Positions 61,031 through 64,000 of a DNA stretch of 64,000 nucleotides are shown here, piece after piece. The translations under genes and the position numbers were made by a program. Within the stretch, counting starts at the first letter, position 1, and every line of letters begins with the position of its first letter. The notes under the pieces were generated by a model. It did not search any database. It worked only from the letters and a program-made list of their open reading frames with translations, and was not told where the DNA came from. Location of the stretch: positions 203,885-267,884 of the forward strand of contig MKVL01000010.1 in assembly GCA_001899205.1 (NCBI GenBank), read 5' to 3'. This DNA comes from Mesorhizobium sp. 65-26. Its GTDB lineage: Bacteria; Pseudomonadota; Alphaproteobacteria; Rhizobiales; Rhizobiaceae.

Positions 61031-61747
61031 TCAGGTCACCTGCAGCACCTTGCCGGTGTCGAGCTGGCGCACGAAATCCACGCGATCGCCGTTCCAGTGG
61101 TAGCAATAGTGGCGGCCCTGGACGGGAATGGGGATGATGTCGGGCCAGAAGATGCCGATGCAGCGGCCGCCATCGAGCCGCACGCTGGCCCAGGTCAGGC
61201 CATCGCTGCCCGCCGCGCGCAGCGCCTTGCCGGCGGCCTGAGAGGCGGCATAGTCAACGGTGTCGAGCACGCCGGGCACGGCGTCGACATCATCGAGGTC
61301 ATGGTCGACGGCGCCCACCAGCACGCGGAAATCGGCCGTCCAGCCGGGCTCTTCATTGGTGGCGCGCATAAATTTGGCATGGTGGTGGATGGTTTCGGCC
61401 AGCGCCACCTCCTCGCTGTCGCCGGCATAGTAGATGCCGTAGGTGCCATCGGAGAAGCGTCCCGGCCGTGCGGGCGAGCAATGCACGAAGGGCGCCATCA
61501 GCAGGCTGGCGCCGAGGCCGGAAATCCGGCGCGCCGCCGGCACCTTGCCGAGATCGCCGATCTCGAAGCGGATGCGCGGATTGGTCTTTTCCTCCACCGA
61601 TGCCAGCGCTTCCCAGTCGCGCGGGTCGGCGATGTCCTCGAACAGGTCGATCGGCGGGTGGATGGAGCGGATGATGCGGAAGGTCCGCGGCCAGGATACG
61701 CGGCGCCGCACGGCAAGGGCGGTGTATGCTTGAACAGGATCGGACAT
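61031..61747 (-). CDS. RES domain toxin (NAD+ phosphorylase family)
   Basis: 238 residues with the RES fold: FRIIRSIHPPIDLFEDI at the N-terminus, FSDGTYGIYYAGDSEEVALAETIHH (Arg/Glu region) and a downstream conserved segment. RES toxins such as MbcT degrade NAD+. The antitoxin gene lies upstream in the same direction. A GGAAAGAG site precedes the ATG at 61747; the open frame continues upstream but lacks family sequence. Confidence 0.88.
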   Translation of the reverse strand: MSDPVQAYTALAVRRRVSWPRTFRIIRSIHPPIDLFEDIADPRDWEALASVEEKTNPRIRFEIGDLGKVPAARRISGLGASLLMAPFVHCSPARPGRFSDGTYGIYYAGDSEEVALAETIHHHAKFMRATNEEPGWTADFRVLVGAVDHDLDDVDAVPGVLDTVDYAASQAAGKALRAAGSDGLTWASVRLDGGRCIGIFWPDIIPIPVQGRHYCYHWNGDRVDFVRQLDTGKVLQVT

Positions 61748-61811
61748 GCCGCTCTTTCCGTCGATGTTGCGGGAGGTGGCCGGGAAACCGGAGCTTGGGG
61801 CAGCCTCTTGG

Positions 61812-61883
61812 GGAGAGTTTACTTTTCCGCAAGCGCCGAGTTTGCAACGGCATCGGCTGCGGACGGGAAAAATAAACTGTCTC
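61812..61883. promoter_or_regulatory. Inverted repeat in the gap between antitoxin and toxin genes
   Basis: AGTTTACTTTTCC (about 61816-61828) and GGGAAAAATAAACT (about 61865-61878) are near-perfect inverted copies separated by about 36 bases. The 157-bp gap is unusual for this toxin-antitoxin family. The repeat may be an operator or a structured RNA element giving the toxin a separate control. Confidence 0.5.
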
Positions 61884-61904
61884 CGGGTCCTTCCGAGGCT
61901 AGCC

Positions 61905-62315
61905 TCACCAGGCGCCGCGTTCCGCGTCGATCCAGTCGCGCATGGCGGCAAGGTCCGACATTTCGCCGCGCAGCATCATGTCGAGCGCCGAACGGCCGTC
62001 GAACGCGGTGTTGGGTTTGCGGATCCATTGGTAGCCGCGCGCCGGCTCCTTGAAGAGGTAGCGCAGGCCCTTGTGGATGCCCATCAAATGCGCCATGCGC
62101 ATCCTGAGGTCGCGGTCGATGCGACCGAAGCCGCCATCCTTCCAACGTGCCCAAGTGCGCGGCGAGAGCCCGCCAAGCAAGGTGCAGGCCTCGGCGTCGC
62201 TCAGCCCCCAGGCCTTGAACAGGTTCACCGTAGCGCGCGCCAGCGCGCCGGCCTCGGCGTCTGTGATGGCCGCACCCGAGGCGGCCGGCGTAACGACAAT
62301 CGGTTCGAGCAACAT
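61905..62315 (-). CDS. Xre/MbcA/ParS family antitoxin
   Basis: 136 residues with an Xre-like HTH in the middle (LFKAWGLSDAEACTLLGGLSPRTWARWKDGG) and the C-terminal toxin-binding half (RMAHLMGIHKGLRYLF, GYQWIRKPNTAFDGRSALDMMLRGE). GAGGTG precedes the ATG at 62315. It neutralises the RES toxin encoded downstream and probably represses the operon. Confidence 0.9.
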   Translation of the reverse strand: MLLEPIVVTPAASGAAITDAEAGALARATVNLFKAWGLSDAEACTLLGGLSPRTWARWKDGGFGRIDRDLRMRMAHLMGIHKGLRYLFKEPARGYQWIRKPNTAFDGRSALDMMLRGEMSDLAAMRDWIDAERGAW

Positions 62316-62521
62316 GGAGCACCTCACAATCTGGCAAAAATATAGCAATGAATTGCCAAATGGCAAGAGTGGTGGCCCTGGTGCGTTGAAGTGATGGGCT
62401 TCTCGGTCCTCGCGGGCGACGAGGGCACTTCGCTCACGGCGAAGCTGTTTCCCTCCTTTGCCGCATTGACCTTGGGCGACTGGGCGGCGACGACTGATGG
62501 CTCCATCGCGAAAGGCATATC

Positions 62522-63712
62522 GTGCAACAGTTCCTCAATGCCAGACTGGCCGACGGCACGCTCGCCGATCTCAGCGTCAGCAATGGGCGCTTCAGCGCCA
62601 TCACGTCGGCCGGTGACGGGACGCGCGCCGCCTCGGCGGTCGACCTCGACGGCTGGCTGGTGGTGCCAGCCTTCGTCGAGGGCCATGTCCATCTCGACAC
62701 GTCCTTCTATGGCGACGCCTGGCGCCCGCACATGCCCTGCGCCAACGGCTTCGACGTGCGCGAGCGCGTCGCCTTCCAGGCGCGCAACCTCGCGGCCGCG
62801 GCGCCGATGGCCGAGCGCGCGCGCAACCAGCTCGAGCTCTGCCTCGGCAATGGCAGCCTCTCGATGCGCAGCCATGTCATGGTCAGCGCCGATGTCGGGC
62901 TGAAGCATGTGGAATGCATCCTCGCCGTGCGCGAGGAGTATCGCGACTGGATCGACATCCAGCTCGTCGCCTTCCCGCAGAGCGGCATCCTTTCCTCTCC
63001 CGGGACGTCGGAACTGATGGACGAGGCGCTGAAGATGGGCTGCGACCTTGTCGGCGGACTCGATCCGGCAAGCTTCGACGGCGATGTGAAGGGACATCTC
63101 GACGCGGTGTTCGGCCTTGCTGAAAAGCACGGCGCCGGCATCGACATCCATCTGCACGATGGCGGCTCGCTCGGTCTGTTCGAGATCGGGGAGATCGTCG
63201 CGCGGACCAAGGCGTCGGGCATGGTCGGCAAGGTCGCCGTCAGCCATGCCTATGCGCTGGGCGAGGTCGAGCCGGATGCGCTCGCCAGGGCGGCTGACGG
63301 TCTCGCCGCCGCCAGTGTCGCCATCATGACCAACGCGCCGGGCAGTCACGCTTTTCCGCCGGTCGCAGCGCTGCGCGCCGCCGGCGTCACGGTGTTCGGC
63401 GGTTCAGACAACATCCGCGATTCCTGGTGGCCTTACGGCGATGGCGACATGCTCAACCGCGCCAACATGATCGGCTATCGCTCGGGTTTCTACGAGGACC
63501 GGGAACTGGAGGATGCCTTCGATGTCGTCACCCATACCGGGGCAACGGCGCTCGGCCTGGAAGGCTATGGCCTCGTGCCCGGCGCCAGGGCCGACTTCGT
63601 GGCGCTGAAAGCAGCGCATGTGCCGGAGGCGGTCGTGGCGGTGCCGAGGGAGCGCGCTGTCTATCGCGCGGGCCGGCTGGTGGCGCGGGACGGCAAGCTG
63701 CTCGGCCGATAG
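62522..63712 (+). CDS. Amidohydrolase, cytosine deaminase-like
   Basis: 396-residue amidohydrolase with the metal-binding EGHVHLD, RSHVMVSADVG, IDIHLHDGG, KVAVSHAYALG and GSDNIRDSWWPYG motifs characteristic of the CodA/AtzC group. It probably deaminates cytosine or another pyrimidine/triazine-like ring. The GTG start at 62522 is used because the conserved N-terminus begins there. It is monocistronic and could feed pyrimidine salvage. Confidence 0.88.
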   Translation: MQQFLNARLADGTLADLSVSNGRFSAITSAGDGTRAASAVDLDGWLVVPAFVEGHVHLDTSFYGDAWRPHMPCANGFDVRERVAFQARNLAAAAPMAERARNQLELCLGNGSLSMRSHVMVSADVGLKHVECILAVREEYRDWIDIQLVAFPQSGILSSPGTSELMDEALKMGCDLVGGLDPASFDGDVKGHLDAVFGLAEKHGAGIDIHLHDGGSLGLFEIGEIVARTKASGMVGKVAVSHAYALGEVEPDALARAADGLAAASVAIMTNAPGSHAFPPVAALRAAGVTVFGGSDNIRDSWWPYGDGDMLNRANMIGYRSGFYEDRELEDAFDVVTHTGATALGLEGYGLVPGARADFVALKAAHVPEAVVAVPRERAVYRAGRLVARDGKLLGR

Positions 63713-63777
63713 ACAGTCTGCATCACCGGGCAGCGATATCGGTGCCCGTGCACTTTTGGCCCGCACAGCTTGGCCCT

Positions 63778-64000
63778 TCAGCCCGGCAAAGTGATCTCGC
63801 GGCTGAGCTTCACCAGTTCGCCGCGCGTGTGCTGGCCGGTCTTTTCGAAGACCCGCAGCAGGTGCGTACGCACCGTGCTCGGCGCGACGCCCAGCGTTTC
63901 GGCGATGCGGGCGGTCGGTTCGCCGGCGACGACCAGTTCGAAGACGCGCTGTTCGGCCGGCGTCAATTCGTAGAGCAGCCGCAGGGCATCGGCGGGCATT
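63778..64000 (-). CDS. LuxR-type response regulator or regulator, C-terminal HTH only (cut by window edge)
   Basis: The last 73 codons are visible and hold a complete LuxR HTH (LTPAEQRVFELVVAGEPTARIAETLGVAPSTVRTHLLRVFEKTGQHTRGELVKL). The upstream part is beyond base 64000, so receiver, autoinducer or other sensor domains are unknown. Confidence 0.82.
   Translation of the reverse strand, partial: MPADALRLLYELTPAEQRVFELVVAGEPTARIAETLGVAPSTVRTHLLRVFEKTGQHTRGELVKLSREITLPG

Noticed and set aside
1-64000. CRISPR array
   Set aside because: No regularly spaced direct repeats were found. The only tandem repeat is the 18-bp unit at 27353-27424, which has no spacers.
1-64000. tRNA or rRNA genes, integrase or transposase
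   Set aside because: None of the diagnostic sequences were recognised by eye. A covariance-model scan would be needed to exclude tRNAs fully.

Overview
The window is a GC-rich, densely coded chromosome segment from an alphaproteobacterium of the order Hyphomicrobiales (Rhizobiales), most likely Mesorhizobium or a close relative in the Phyllobacteriaceae. The evidence is circumstantial but consistent: many ABC sugar and amino-acid importers, a GcrA-like regulator, DUF982, a LigD with the order phosphoesterase-ligase-polymerase beside Ku, and several families of long palindromic intergenic repeats typical of these genomes. No rRNA, tRNA, CRISPR array, transposase or integrase was seen.

Layout. 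1-8000: a leftward six-gene inositol-type operon (IolE-like dehydratase, ABC ATPase, Tat-exported binding protein, two permeases, Gfo/Idh/MocA dehydrogenase cut by the window edge) and a divergent MocR regulator. 8056-16955: a second sugar locus with an IclR regulator, a leftward SDR, and a rightward CUT2 importer followed by cupin, metallo-beta-lactamase-fold hydrolase, fumarylacetoacetase-family hydrolase and SDR. The two divergent transcription units carry near-identical promoter/operator sequences. 17184-23030: an arginase-family hydrolase, an XRE-cupin regulator, an importer with binding protein and permease but no ATPase, and an FAD/GcvT demethylating dehydrogenase. 23181-29690: housekeeping genes, including mntP behind a yybP-ykoY manganese riboswitch and an MntR-like palindrome. 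29728-33842: a nucleoside-type locus (symporter, cytidine deaminase, divergent SAH-hydrolase-like enzyme, IclR regulator) with a strong palindromic operator.

34000-38814 is the most unusual stretch: a GNAT-like protein overlapping a bacterial GH3 acyl-acid amido synthetase, a convergent cytochrome P450 and an ATP-grasp-like protein, suggesting a small specialised-metabolite pathway. 38891-39362 is a GNAT pseudogene with two frameshifts. 39475-42306 is an ECF sigma/anti-sigma operon with a Tat metallophosphoesterase and a cupredoxin. 42345-46838 holds small unknown genes, an XRE-S24 repressor whose operator occurs both at its own promoter and between two of these genes, a GcrA-like protein, DUF982 and a DUF6456-like protein.

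47005-56220: DUF763, three paralogous His-rich secreted peptides, a cupin, and an NHEJ locus (ligD, ku and a possible HTH/TPR protein). 56494-64000: three glycosyltransferases, an alpha/beta hydrolase, exonuclease III, a RES-Xre toxin-antitoxin pair, a cytosine-deaminase-like amidohydrolase and a truncated LuxR-type regulator.
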